Source: Pinus tabuliformis (taxonomy: Eukaryota > Streptophyta > Pinopsida > Pinales > Pinaceae). From it: DNA of 64,000 nucleotides. The stretch covers positions 829,255,788 through 829,319,787 of the forward strand of contig CM062819.1 of NCBI GenBank assembly GCA_031772625.1, read 5' to 3'. How positions within the stretch are numbered: the first letter of the stretch is position 1; every line of letters starts with the position of its first letter. Shown here one piece after another: positions 35,531 to 47,150 of the stretch. Position numbers and translations under genes: made by a program. The notes beneath the pieces were generated by a model, which did no database searches, was not told the origin of the DNA, and was given only the letters and a program-made list of their open reading frames with translations.

Positions 35531-38256
35531 TCAAAAAATTAGGTTATGGGTAAATGATCATATTCTGTCTCTCATCAGTACAGTTGAAATCAAATGCTTA
35601 CGCTCATTATAAAACTCGGATTTGCTACAAATGGAGGAAATTTTTACACAAAACACTTACAGCAAATGATCTTATCCATGAATTTATATATGTGTGTTCC
35701 AAATATTCAAATTACGAAGTTGAACCATTGCACCACAACTGCCAAATTGTTTCCCTTTAGTCATATTCATTTCTTCCAAAGGGACTCAGAGCCTCTAATT
35801 GATTAAATTTAAAATCTTAATCTGCAACTTAACATTTTTCTATACTTTTCTCAGGATTTCAAATTTGTTGTTTTAGTAAACTCTTGTATTTATATTATAT
35901 CAGAAGCATCTAAAAACAAATTCCAAGTTTTACTTCTTTGAGCCTCACATTTCCTTTTACCACGATCATATCTATTACATCTATCAAAGGAAAAAATCAC
36001 TATGATGACATGAAGTCATGTTCCATTATCTTTAAATATGTATGCTACTTTCATGTTATCATGACGATTAAAAAAATGGATGTGTTTTAATCATAACTTT
36101 TTGAAATCCAAGAATTCAATCATAGGGATGACTTTCTGACTAAAGGGATATATATTCTTCATGATATATGCACATGGAGCTCTTTTACTCTTTTCGGCAA
36201 TTTGTTTGACTAATGAAATATTTCATCACCTGTGGTTCATTTAAATTTTTGCCTTTGATTCGTTATTAGATGCACATTTTATTATATCAATCATCTTCTA
36301 GTGAGCATCTTCATTTACTACAAAGACACTCATGAGCATCTACTATGGTAATGTAGCAATTCGTAGCAAATTTGGAACAGGTAAAGATAATAGATCATGA
36401 TTAATCCATTTGGAATTCTTTTTTATTTTGAATTTTTATATTCACCCCATACTTATCATTTAGAGCTTCAAATCATCTTCATACATATAATTGATATATT
36501 TTTGGGGATTTTGAATCAACTTCGATATAATGGGGCTAATACAAACTCAAAATAAAGAAAAGAAAGAGAGAATTTATCTCTATGATTTATTAAAGATCAT
36601 ATTTACATTCTCATCTCTCATAAATTCAGTTCACTTTAGATTCCCGGAACATGAAACATTGTTTTCTTCTAGTTTGTTGCTTGTTTTAGTTTAGATTTAA
36701 TAAGTGATGATTGTGGGTCAATAAGATTTCAGTCAATTCAACTTCTTCATCCTTTTAATTCTAATTAAAGGAAGAAGTTATCTTTTGTTGGAGAAAATGA
36801 TACCTCTCAGGTAAGATTGAACGCAATTCTCCAAATGGTAAGTTCCATGTGCCCACTTTCATTTATTTACTTTTGGTTTCAGTTTTGTTTTTAATTTTTG
36901 TTGATATAAAACTATGTTTTGCAGCTCCTCATAAAACTTCTCACGCTTCCACCAGATCAGATTTGGAATTCACTCTCCTTTGTTCAGTAATGATCCTCAT
37001 CGAATAAGCTACACTAGGGAGTTTCTGAACCTTTAGTTTGTTTCTTTAAGCATTTATTTTGTTAGAAAATGGTTAAGATGATGCTTTGAAACAAAACAAT
37101 TGACACCAGACAAAAAAAAAAATCGTTGTCGCTGAATTTTATCATCACTGCTATCGGAAGCCAAAACGCTTATAACTCTGCAAGATCAAATTTATCTAAA
37201 TCTCAACAAAATAAGGAACATTCACATGATTATTTTCTTTTACTTCGTCTCGTTGAGACATTGGTATAAATTGTCTTGTTGGAGTTTATCTTTTAAAAAT
37301 TTGGATTTTTCTTTCACCTTTCACCTTCTTCACTTTTATTTTTGATTGTTGATTTCTTTTCTTACTTTCGCTTAGGAATTCTTTTCCTTTTGTTTTCGAT
37401 TTTGTTTTGATTTTGGTGACCCTACCATGATATATGTGAAAGGACCTTTCTTGTTCAACAACAGTTGACATACATGGGGAAATCTTAACTCTACCTATAT
37501 CAGTGAATTTCATTTATCATTAAAGGCATATCCTTATGGAACCATAATTCCTCTTGCTTTAAATATTTTTCATGGAGGAACACACATCCTTTCGAGGTGA
37601 TCAAGTTTAATTTTTCAAGAAAAAATTTGATTTGAGTTTAAAACAATGAATCTCTCCCACCCCTCCACATAAAAGCCTCTTATTGATAGTTGCAAGGAAA
37701 GAATTTAGAGCAAACATTATGAAAGTATTATGTCCATTAAACATAAATCTCTATTACCATCCCACCTCTTTCACTCACATACATCATAAACTAAAAGCTT
37801 GCATATATGCTTATCAAAAGGGTGATTAAAGAGGTAGCATGGGAAATACAAGTAAACCCGTCGAGGTTATGAACGCTCGTTGGCAGCGGGACTATGCTTG
37901 TATGGCATAAAAGACAACTCCATCAGGGTACTATTCAAGCTTGTTGGCAATGAAGTAATGTCAGAGATAATCATAAAATGGATATATGCTTTATAAAAAA
38001 CTCCTATCTCTACCTTCTTCTATTATGAGGTAGTCTTAAAACAAATTTTCCCAAATTTGGATTCATGACTTTTACTTAAACTTGTTTTGAGTATTTATCT
38101 TTACAGATTCATATTACTTAATCTATTTTATGTGGGACCTATGGAAATTTTTTACTGTTACACGATTTCACAAACTCCATTATTTTCAACCTTTGGATAA
38201 ATTAAAGTTCATTATCTTTAACTAGAGATAATTGGTTCTTCCCAGTGTGTCGTCGT
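35531..38256 (+). other. 25-kb element interior, AT-rich, no gene recognised
   Basis: The longest frames here are under 80 codons and show no motif. A convincing purine tract before the 3' LTR was not found. The sequence is probably decayed internal or untranslated sequence of the 25-kb element. Confidence 0.5.
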
Positions 38257-41153
38257 TGTTGTAGGGAAAACCCAAAACCCCCCATTACTTCAAGTAATAG
38301 AGACCTTTTGCATTAATTTTTTGGCTAAGCATCTTTTATGATTTTCATTCAAGTTAATTGTCTTCCAATTTTCTCATTTTTTCGTTTTTATCGGATTTCT
38401 ATTTTGATTGTTTCATTGAATCATACTTTTCACTAGATTTCCATCAATACCTGTTTCATTCATTTGGTCAACCTATTTGTAGAAGGCACTCCTTTAAAGT
38501 TTGATCGGTTTCTCGCCTAGACTAAAAATGTAAATAATTTATAATATTTCGATTTTTCTAATTAAGTTCAATAGTCATTCATTGTAAATATTAACTTTTA
38601 GTGAATTTTTACTATTTTTTCACTAACGACCCCACAAAATGACCCAATTAAGTTGTACAATAAATGAAAAACACGTTTCGAGATCTTGGTAATTTACTTC
38701 AATTTGTTATTTTAAACCAAGACCAAATTCTCAAAATTGCAAAATATCTATAGTCCAATTTGTAGGATTATTAATTCCACGTCGACCCCACTTCATATCA
38801 CTTCCTTCCTCCCAAAATCTCGATTTAAGAAAGAAATGCGATTCAAAATTTGTGATTTTAGAAATGCGATCAAAATTTTTGATTTCAGAAATGCTATCAA
38901 AATTTTCGATTTTAGAAATGCGATCAAAATTTGCGATGTGATATTGCGATATCGCATATCGCAAAAAATCTAAAGCACCGCAAACTCGTCCCTTAAAAAT
39001 GTGCGATTTTGGAAAATATACGAGAGGTTAAAACTTTTTAATATAAGGTTCCTTCTCCACTCCACTTCACCTCATCCTACCTCACGCTCACCTCATTCTC
39101 CAGTCACTTCACCCTCCACTCAGTTCCCTCCTCCATCACTCCTCTTCACGTGGATGGAATCAATGAAAAAAGATTAATTCCAATGGTTTATTTTGTATGG
39201 ATTTTGGATTGATTTCAATGATTTGTATATAAATATTTTAATTTAATATTATATTTATATTATAATTTTAATATAATTTTAATTATAATATTATTACATT
39301 TTAATTATTTTTTGTTAAATCATTTCCATCTTAATTAATTTCTATAAATAATTAATTTAATTTGTAATCACAATTAATTAGCATTAATTAAATAGTAATT
39401 GTAATTTAATTTAGGATTAGAATTTAATTTAAAATTCTGATTTTTAGCCGCAACAGAAATTCCAGAATTCTGGCAATTTTAATATACCAACTTCAGAAGC
39501 TCATAAATAGAGTTTTACCTAGCCAAATGAGGCCGAGGATGGCTCATTGGAGAGATAAAATTATGGAAAATATTTCTGAAGTGGTTTCATTTCCAGTTTT
39601 GATCATTTACTGGGTCTAAAATCCAACAAAAAATCAGGCTCCGAATTTTAAACAAAATCAATTTTATGAGTTTTATTTTCTGCATTTTTATTTGCCCATA
39701 ACTTCTTCTAAGTGCAGACCCACTAGTCAATAATCGCTTTGGCCAATTAGATCATTGCATGCATCAATAGAAAGCATAGAAAGCTCAGATTTCCTTTTCA
39801 ATTATTTATTTAATTGACTTTGATTGGATTTCTTTTAATTCCAGATTTAGCATTTTCATTTTATTTTTGTATTTTAAATTTTGTTTTGATTTGTTTAGCA
39901 GGAAAACAATTGAAGAGATGAAGAGAAAAGAATCTGAATTAATGAGAAGGCTCCAGCAATAGAAGAATGAAATTTTGATCCAATGAAATTTGATTAAACA
40001 TATTTCTTCTTCAACAAACTTTCTTGTTAAGAATTCTTTTGAAACTATTATAAATAACATATTGTAGAATGTAATAAGGGCTTCTCTCCTCTGCAATTCT
40101 GGAATTCTAAAAGCACTTCTGTAATAGGAATTTAGAGTTGTAGGTGGGAGGAGAGAAAATCTCAGATCTGGGGATTATTGAGGATTTTTATTTTGCATTC
40201 TGAATTATGTATGATGGGCAGAGTTTGCACTTTTACAGCTCTTGTTGTAACAATAAAAGTTCAAACAATGTAAAGGACGTTGGAGACCAGAGTCAAAGAA
40301 ATGGATTCAATAAATTTGTATTTCTAATACTATTGTTTTAAATACTAATTTCATTTTATGATGGTAGGAATGTGTCATTTTATTCATATTTGTGCATTAT
40401 TGTCGGTATGAATAATTTGTTTCAATCATATGTTATTATTTATCTCTGCTCTTGTGGGTTGAATTTTGATTTCCGAGTAACTATTTACTCAGAAATCTGT
40501 CTTTTAATACTGGTTTAACAAATAGTGATATGGTGTGAACTACTTCCTCATATTATTGTTTAATTATTCGAATAATTGATTAAACAATCAATATCATGTT
40601 GTAAACTTCTTCCTAAATGTTGTTGGCTTATTATTTCAGTGAAGAGGTCTCTGAATAAAATATGTTTTGGTATACATAATGTCAATTAATTGAACTACTT
40701 CGTTAGCTTGATATTCATTATAAGTCAGACATATTTAAATCCCAATCATTTAAATATCTTGCTCTTGGTTGGGTTAGATCTATATCCGCCTAATTGAGAT
40801 AGGATTAGGATTTAGTTCCGTTTGCTTGCATTTTAGAATAATTTTGCATTCAGATTAATTCTACATTTCTAAAAGTCCTCTTCACAAAGAGGCAAACTTT
40901 AGTTGTGGCTTGGCTGAGCCCCAAATAAGCTTAGGGATCACTTTCTTGCTTGATCAACAAGAGGGTTGATATGATGTCTCTTCTCCATTGGTCGATGAAA
41001 GTCATATTTTAAGCCATTAGAGATTAAGAGAAAGTAACTGGACCTAGTTTAACTATTCGGAACCACCATTCCAAACAGAAAAAGAGATGCTTTAAGGTTC
41101 GGACTGGGTGGTCATCCCCCAATGTTGTTGCATCAAATTTCGAGGCTTCAATA
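38257..41153 (+). repeat. 3' LTR of the 25-kb element
   Basis: 2897 bp, the pair of 16136-21258 without the 2.2-kb insert. It has three copies of the 28-bp unit (38836-38936) against two in the 5' LTR, followed by the same gcgatatcgc palindrome (to 38966). Confidence 0.85.
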
Positions 41154-41390
41154 ATGGGGAAAATAACAACCATTCCACCTAACCACCCAAGATAGCCTCA
41201 ACTAACTTTTATATATATATATATATATATCACTAGTCGAGATTTGAACTTGGGTGAGGAAGATAACAACCATTCTACCCAACCACCCGAGATAACCCTA
41301 ATTCACACACACACACACAATTTGTTTAAAAGTTACTTAGTTTTCAAAATTTATATTGATTTTTTCATATGTTAATGATGATGGCAATGA
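41154..41390 (-). repeat. SINE-like head fragments and array sequence after the 25-kb element
   Basis: Target copy atggg, then the rest of the split tRNA-like head (aataacaaccattccacc), an (AT)n tract, a second head (gatttgaacttgggtgagg, 41241-41300), a (CA)n tract and the shared internal block ttcaaaatttatattg. It matches 14275-14520 and 44296-44520. Confidence 0.65.
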
Positions 41391-41795
41391 ATTGGGGTGG
41401 CAGGAGGGGGAGGGATTCTCATTAATCCCGAAGGAATCATTGAATTTCAATATGCTTGGGGGCTTGGCCGAAAAACAAATAACCAAGTAGAAGCGTACGG
41501 TATGCTCCTGGGACTAATCCTGGCACAAAGAAATGGGATAAAAAAGATTCATGTGTTAGGATATTTCATGATCATTATAAGGCATATGATAAACACTTCA
41601 AAGGCTAGGATCACTAACTTGAACCAAATCATTAAGAGAGCCCAGAAATTGCTCCCTTCTTTCGAATCACTATCCTTCTACCATGTCTTGAGGGGAAATA
41701 ACCAAGATGTTGATAGACAAGCTAATAAGGCATGCCATTTGGAGGAGGAAAAAAGTGTAATAAACAATGTCGTGGGTATGCCAAATCTTCCTTAA
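41391..41795 (+). pseudogene. RNase H-like domain (RVT_3 type) fragment
   Basis: The frame gives GGGGILINPEGIIEFQYAWG, then LGRKTNNQVEAYGMLLGLIL and IKKIHVLGYFMIIIRHMI, and later SFYHVLRGNNQDVDRQANKA. This is the plant retroelement RNase H fold: the Glu of NNQ.EAY and the final N..VD..AN block are kept. The first catalytic Asp lies upstream of the truncation, and the GDS expected after the HVLG-type strand reads GYF, so a second catalytic Asp is lost. It is a fragment of a LINE or similar polyprotein and is not functional. Confidence 0.75.
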
Positions 41796-43030
41796 GAAAA
41801 TGAAGAGAGATATATGTAGGTTGTTGTTAAAGTCTCGAAGGAATGTTAAGGAAGTTGAAAAGATGGATTTATCATATCATAAATATATGATGCCCCTCCA
41901 TCCTCCCCCTATCTCTCCCCTTGCCACTTCCTCTCATGCCCGCCTCCCTTCTTTTATTTCCCTTCCCCCCTCCCCTTCCTCATTGCACTCCCCTTCTCAT
42001 TGATAGAGATCAGGAGCATGGTGGGAAATTAATGGAAGATGGTAGAGTTATGATGGAGTACTCATGGGATCTCGATTAGAGCAATCTCCTCGCTCATATA
42101 TGCATCACCTCTCGGTCCGGCATCAATTATAAATTGCAAAATGGTATGTGGAATTTGTATGTTTTAAGGTTTAAGTGTGGGACGATGGCCTCTGCAAAAG
42201 CCTGGTGGCTACAGCCGAAGCTATTGATTATTAATTCCTGGGTCATGAAGGTAGGGCTTTGTGTTGTGAAAAGTCGACATCAGGGTCTAAAGGTCTACCT
42301 ATTTGAGGTTTTAAAGGAAAGCAATGAAATTCTGAGTATAATTGAGTGGTCGCGGGCGCTAGAAGGTCTAGCCATTGGAAGGTCTGAGTGTTTGCACGCA
42401 TATTGATTTGGGAAACTAGGTGGGTTCTTAATTCTCTCCTGAAGTGGGAGGAGAATTGGAGTTGGAGTGAGGTAGGGAGGCACATACCATCCAAGGAACA
42501 GGGCAGTCTACGGAGGATTAGCGTGGGTGCTTGGCTGCAGGAGAACATGGAAAACAGTGACAATTACTAGAGCCTGATAAAAAGTGAAGTTTTGGAAGCC
42601 AGCATGCAGGGTACAAACGACAGTTCTTGGTCGGGCACGTGGGAAAGCCACAGGACAAGGTCTGGAGGGCCGATGACTGGTTTCTCGGGGGCAGGGTGGT
42701 AGAAATAGACCTTCCTGTCTCACTTGTGTACAAGACCATTGAGACCTGTGAGAGGCCCTGACCAAACTCCAATGTAGCATGCACCAGCAAATGCATGAGA
42801 ACATGATTATGCAGGAAAGGGAGCTCGAGAAATGGGAACGCATCAGGCAATTGGAGGACGAGGTGGATGCACTGCACCATCAACTGGAAAATATGAAGAT
42901 CAAAGTGGAAACCATGGAGGAAGGCATGGAGGAAAACATGGAGGGTGTGACAAATCATGAGAATTCCAAAGACTCAGAAGATGTTTCTCTTGGCCTAGAT
43001 CTAAACCAGGAGAAGCATCATGATGAACTG
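41391..43030 (+). mobile_element. Substituted segment in array unit 3 carrying an RNase H domain
   Basis: The sister units continue from atgttaatgatgatg into block A; here about 0.4 kb is replaced by 1.64 kb of different sequence, after which block B resumes. It begins inside an RNase H domain on the plus strand, opposite to the array orientation, and continues with plus-strand frames of unknown nature. It looks like a 5'-truncated element insertion coupled to a deletion. Confidence 0.5.
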
Positions 43031-43033
43031 TAA
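42779..43033 (+). CDS. Small coiled-coil ORF, unidentified
   Basis: An 84-codon frame starting MHQQMHENMIMQERELEKWE, with regular Leu/Met/Ile spacing through QLEDEVDALHHQLENMKIKV, which predicts a coiled coil. The end is acidic. Frames just upstream (42134-42570) contain WSRALEGLAIG and RRISVGAWLQENMENSD, likely the same decayed protein in another frame. No family is recognised. It lies in the substituted segment of array unit 3. Confidence 0.3.
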   Translation: MHQQMHENMIMQERELEKWERIRQLEDEVDALHHQLENMKIKVETMEEGMEENMEGVTNHENSKDSEDVSLGLDLNQEKHHDEL

Positions 43034-43536
43034 ATGTATATACCTTTTATCTCAACCAGTCTCTTCATGTAGAGGTAATACCATATCCTTTTGGCAATGG
43101 TTTTATTTGTGCAATGCAAACAATTGCATCACTTAGCACACTCTACAATAAGATCTCTACAAATAGAAATAAAAAACAAATTATAACAATCACCAACAAT
43201 TCACTCTCTTACGTTAAGTTAATCCTATATGTTTACAAAAGGTCATCTCTTCACCACAAGTCTCTTCTTATATATGCAATAATATCTTCGTTTGACAAAG
43301 GATTTATTTTCGCAATGAAAACAATTACATCATTTAACACACTTTACGACAAGCTTTCTACAAATAGGAATCAAAAACAAATTCTAACAATCACTTACAA
43401 CAATATACTTTTGCCAACAATTCACTCTCTTATGTTAAGTCAATCCTATGTGTGTACAAAATATCAGCCCTTAAGGTTCTCTCATGTTCATGGGCCCTCT
43501 TAGGAGTGAGTTAAGCCCATACTAGCTCTAATATCA
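43031..43536 (-). repeat. Array internal region 3 (block B twice)
   Basis: Block B occurs in tandem at about 43060-43265 and 43265-43470, as in internal region 2. It ends with agctctaatatca (43524-43536), a decayed primer site next to the LTR. Confidence 0.65.
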
Positions 43537-44000
43537 TGAAATAAAATGCGAGAGTAGACATATATTCTTCACACACAAGAAACTTATTTAAGCAACACTA
43601 TTACATATAACTTTACTTCAAACTTTGGCTTAAGATAAGCATGCTTTCTTAACAAAACTAACAATTAGTTGAGAAAATATCTCAACTACACACCATGTCT
43701 AGGAGTTAATTGGTTAGAGAGAATCTCTCATGTCCAACTGCATCTAACAACCTCATAAAGTCTTGGAATCAAACCACTTATGTAGAGTTTGTCTCTACCT
43801 CACAATGTCTATATATCAATAAACACAATCGTATGATATGATGAAGAATCACTCATTAAACAATAAGACAAGTAGGAGTTAATAACTTCAACACAAGGGC
43901 CCACAATGCTACTGTATCTTTTCTTATTGAGTCATTTTCAACCTTCAACTCTTGTTTTTTATTTTGATGTTGGTTTTGAGGTTTTATTTTGTGAAACACA
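43537..44000 (-). repeat. Array LTR copy 3
   Basis: 464 bp, TGAAAT...GAAACACA on the plus strand, with the same internal blocks as copies 1 and 2. Confidence 0.7.
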
Positions 44001-44002
44001 TA

Positions 44003-44040
<38 letters not shown>

Positions 44041-44045
44041 TCTCC

Positions 44046-44092
<47 letters not shown>
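44001..44092 (-). repeat. (CT)n(AT)n microsatellite, in element orientation (GA)n
   Basis: It lies directly upstream of the LTR in element (minus) orientation, the position of a polypurine tract. The plus-strand frame through it is not a gene. Confidence 0.8.
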
Positions 44093-44095
<3 letters not shown>

Positions 44096-44440
44096 TAACC
44101 AAGGAAAGAAATCAACCTCCCTCTCAACTCGAGGGCTAGAGTAAGGTTATTGGTACCATGCCAACCCACAAGTATCCTCACTTAAGAGTTCACAAGGCTC
44201 GAAGCCAATACAACAATATTCATAGTCATAAAGCCATTACAATAATAATTATCAAGGCATTATAGATCATCATGTCACTAGCCAAGATTTGAACATGGGT
44301 GGGGAAGATAACAACCATTCCACCCAACCACTCGAGATAACCCCAACTAACTTATATATATATAGCCAAGATTTGAACTTGGGTAGGGAAGATAACAACC
44401 ATTCTGCCCAACCACCCGAGATAACCCTAATTCACACACA
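44093..44440 (-). mobile_element. SINE-like copy with second head
   Basis: Same module as 14035-14440: body, then a tRNA-like head at 44280-44340 and a second head at 44365-44425. Both heads have the B-box-like GTTCAAATCTTGGC on the minus strand. Confidence 0.5.
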
Positions 44441-45236
44441 CACACACAATTTGTATAAAAGTTACTTAGTTTTCAAAATTTATATTGATTCTCTCATATG
44501 TTAATGATGATGACAATGAATGATCTATTAAGACTAATTTTAATTGACCTGAAATAATTTGTGTGTGTGTGTGCGCACATAAAGTGGAAAAATCAATGGA
44601 TACCCACAACTAACAAGGTCATCTTGCTTTCCTCACATGCATATTTATTTCACCTTATTAAATAATGATAGTAAATCACACAATCAATTTGGCCACTTTA
44701 GTGAACATATTTTTCCACCATGTGTATTTTTTGAGGATGTTTTGAACCAAGAAACATTACAAACATTTCATTCCTACAAATTACGGCTTTCTAAAGTTTT
44801 CCAATAATGCTTCACATGTGTCTCCTCCTAATTGCATTAGCATGCTTCCTTGCATGTTGTCAGTGCCCTCCCTTCATACAACATCTCTTCCATGCAACAA
44901 TCTATCATGAGTAGATCTAAGTGACTCTTTTGAAAATGGGCATTATTTTAACTTTTAAATCCTTCGTCATGAATCTCTTCTTGTAGAGGCAATAACATAT
45001 CCTTTTGGAAATGGTTTTATTTGCACAATGCAAACAATTTCTTCACTTAACACAATCTACAATAAGCTCTCTACAAATAGAAATGAAAAACAAATTCTAA
45101 CAATCACCCACAACAATCTACTATCACCAACAATTCACTTTCTTACGTTAAGCTAATCCTATAGATGTACAAACAGTCATCTCTCAAGTTTATCTCATGT
45201 TCATGGCCTTCTTGTGGGAGAGTTAAGCCTATAGTA
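44441..45236 (-). repeat. Array internal region 4
   Basis: It contains a (GT)n tract (44563-44574), block A (44597-44730) and a single block B (44960-45175), then runs into the primer site. No gene was seen. Confidence 0.6.
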
Positions 45237-45248
45237 GCTCTGATACCA
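45237..45248 (-). other. Primer-binding site of the array element (initiator Met-tRNA type)
   Basis: On the minus strand this is TGGTATCAGAGC, the exact plant Met-tRNA primer site, directly after the LTR end CATATTTTATCA. Decayed versions sit at the same place in the other units. This is the key evidence that the repeated block is an LTR. Confidence 0.85.
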
Positions 45249-45698
45249 TGATAAAATATGGGAGAGTAAACATATTTTCTTCATACATTAAAAACTATTT
45301 CAAGATATAATATTTAACAAACATTGTTACATATAGAGACTTCAAACTTTGGCTTGAGATAAACTTGTTTTCTTAACCATACTAACAACTAGTCGAGAAA
45401 ACATCTCTACTACACACCAAGTCTACGAGCTAACTTGTTGGAGCATGTCCAACTAGATCTAACAACATCCTAAATACTTGGAATCAAAATACTTAGTTAG
45501 AGATTTATCTCTACCTCACAATGTATGTAAATTAATAAGCCACAATCGCATGATATGATGAAGAATCATATATTAAACAATAAGACAAGTAGTAGTTAAT
45601 AAATTCAACAATACTCCTGTATTTTCTCTTATCAGGTCACCTTCAACTCTCGTTTATGATTTTGATGTTGCTTTTCAAGTCTTGTTTTACAGAACACA
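45249..45698 (-). repeat. Array LTR copy 4
   Basis: 450 bp, TGATAAAATATGGG...AGAACACA on the plus strand. More diverged than copies 1-3, but the blocks actaacaactagtcgag and acaataagacaagtag are kept. Confidence 0.7.
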
Positions 45699-46056
45699 AA
45701 TTTCTCTTGGTTTAAGAGTTTGTGTATGCATATAAATTCAATCATATATATATATATATATATTTAATATGTTAGATGATGATGAGAATGAATGATCTAT
45801 TAAGACTAATTTTAATTCATATTAAATAACTTTGAATTTATTTAATTTTAAAGATTTGGGAATAATCATAGTGAAAAGGGTTTTTTGACCAAGAATGAGG
45901 GATTATCATCACCAAAGAGGGTCACATTGTTGGAGTGGAATTGATGACAATGAGCCTCTCACTTTTGCCCAATGGTTTTTGCAACATCACCTCTCTCGTT
46001 TTAGTATACCTTTGTCATCCAATTAAGGATGCTTTATTGTTTAATGCTACCTTCAA
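45699..46056. other. Right edge of the array, then sequence flanking the gypsy element
   Basis: 45699-45830 matches array internal sequence (gattaattttaatt-type block). 45840-46051 is unrecognised. TTCAA at 46052-46056 is the target copy of the gypsy element. Confidence 0.5.
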
Positions 46057-46664
46057 TTATCTGAACTTAAACATGAACGTAACAAATCATAGATATAACC
46101 ATAAATACAGAAATGCAGCAGAAATAACACTTCATTTCATTAATATCAAATACTGAAATATGCTTACAAACATAAATGGAAATAAACTAGCTTGGGCGAG
46201 GTAGCTTATCTCTAAGAAGAGATGTGGTGGCTACATGCCTATGATATGTGTGACAATGAGGCTCAAAGGCCTATTTATTATTGAGAAACAACGAAAAACC
46301 CTAAACATCCAAAAACCCAACCCTAGGAGTTGAAGCGCCAAAACTGTGGGCCTTGTTTGGGTAAATTAGTACATCAACTTCTTGGGGTCGTAACTTTGGC
46401 ATATGATCTCTGTTTGGCTACCATAATACCTCGTTTCGAAGATCTCAAAGACAAGACCAAAAACAAACAAGGAAACCCATTTAGGGCTTTTATAGTCTTT
46501 TTGTTTTCCCTAAAAGGCCTCAAAACGGCTCTGGAAGTTTGGTACTCGAAAAAATGCCAAAAATAGTAAATTGTGCTACAATTAAGGAAGCTGAAAAACT
46601 GAAAGAGATAGTGTTGGGGGTCCAAGTGGAATAGGTGGGTGGCCACCAATATCCACCTGGATCA
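46057..46664 (-). repeat. 3' LTR of the gypsy element
   Basis: 608 bp, matching 51273-51891 with scattered substitutions. Adjacent to the purine tract at 46665-46678. Confidence 0.92.
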
Positions 46665-46689
46665 ATCCTCCTCCCTTAGGAAGCAATGG

Positions 46690-47150
46690 CCCCCATTGCG
46701 TTGAGTGCCTCCATGAGATGGGGAAACTTCTGCTGAACTTGGTCCCTAGTGAACCACTTGCCTTGGTGAAGGAGTTAGCTAGCTTTGAAAACCCGATATA
46801 GTTGGATCTTCTACTGGCAAGTGTTCTTGATCTGTGTGTCCATGATCCGATTAGTTGTGGCTTGTTCCATGCAGTCTGGGTTTAGCTCTATTGGTGTGAG
46901 TTGTTCTGCAATGTTAGATGTTTCCAGCAATTGTGGAAAGTATGATAGAAGGCGATCTACATTGAACACTAGGTGTAGACCAAGGAATGGTGGAATGTTG
47001 AGCTTGAAGGCATTAACCCCTACAGCCTTGGTAATGGTGTATGGCCCATATCAGAGTGGGCGAAGCTTGCAGTTGGGTCCAGCGAGGCGCTCCTTCTCCA
47101 AATGTAGGCAAACTTTGTCACCTACTTGGAACTTATGCAGAACCCGATGC
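46690..47150 (-). pseudogene. Gypsy polyprotein C-terminus
   Basis: On the minus strand, across frames: VCLHLEKERLAGPNCKLRPL, YGPYTITKAVGVNAFKLNIP, and further on QLLHQGKWFTRDQVQQKF. This is the conserved segment following the integrase core (the GPF/Y-like module). Stops are present, and a clear chromodomain was not seen. Confidence 0.75.

Larger units (their letters stand above)
16136..41153 (+). mobile_element. 25-kb LTR retrotransposon with 2.9-kb LTRs, no pol of its own seen
   Basis: Both LTRs start TGTTGTAGGG; the 5' LTR ends TTCAACA and the 3' LTR TTCAATA. The 5-bp flanks are gtggg (16131-16135) and atggg (41154-41158), one substitution apart. The 5' LTR is 5123 bp because it carries a 2.2-kb insert; the 3' LTR is 2897 bp. 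A primer-site candidate follows the 5' LTR at 21263. The interior has a gag-like region (21400-21960), unidentified plus-strand ORFs to 23692, a nested Copia element, a solo LTR and a minus-strand unknown element. No reverse transcriptase or integrase of its own was found. That fits a non-autonomous gag-bearing element, probably mobilised by a Ty3/gypsy partner (inference). Confidence 0.8.

Noticed and set aside
16136-41153. Two independent solo LTRs instead of one 25-kb element
   Set aside because: Target-site copies flank the outer ends only, the SINE-like head is restored by removing the whole interval, and a primer-site candidate plus gag follow the first LTR.
43906-44139. 77-codon frame with long Ser-Leu and Tyr-Ile runs
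   Set aside because: It is produced by the (CT)n and (AT)n microsatellite.
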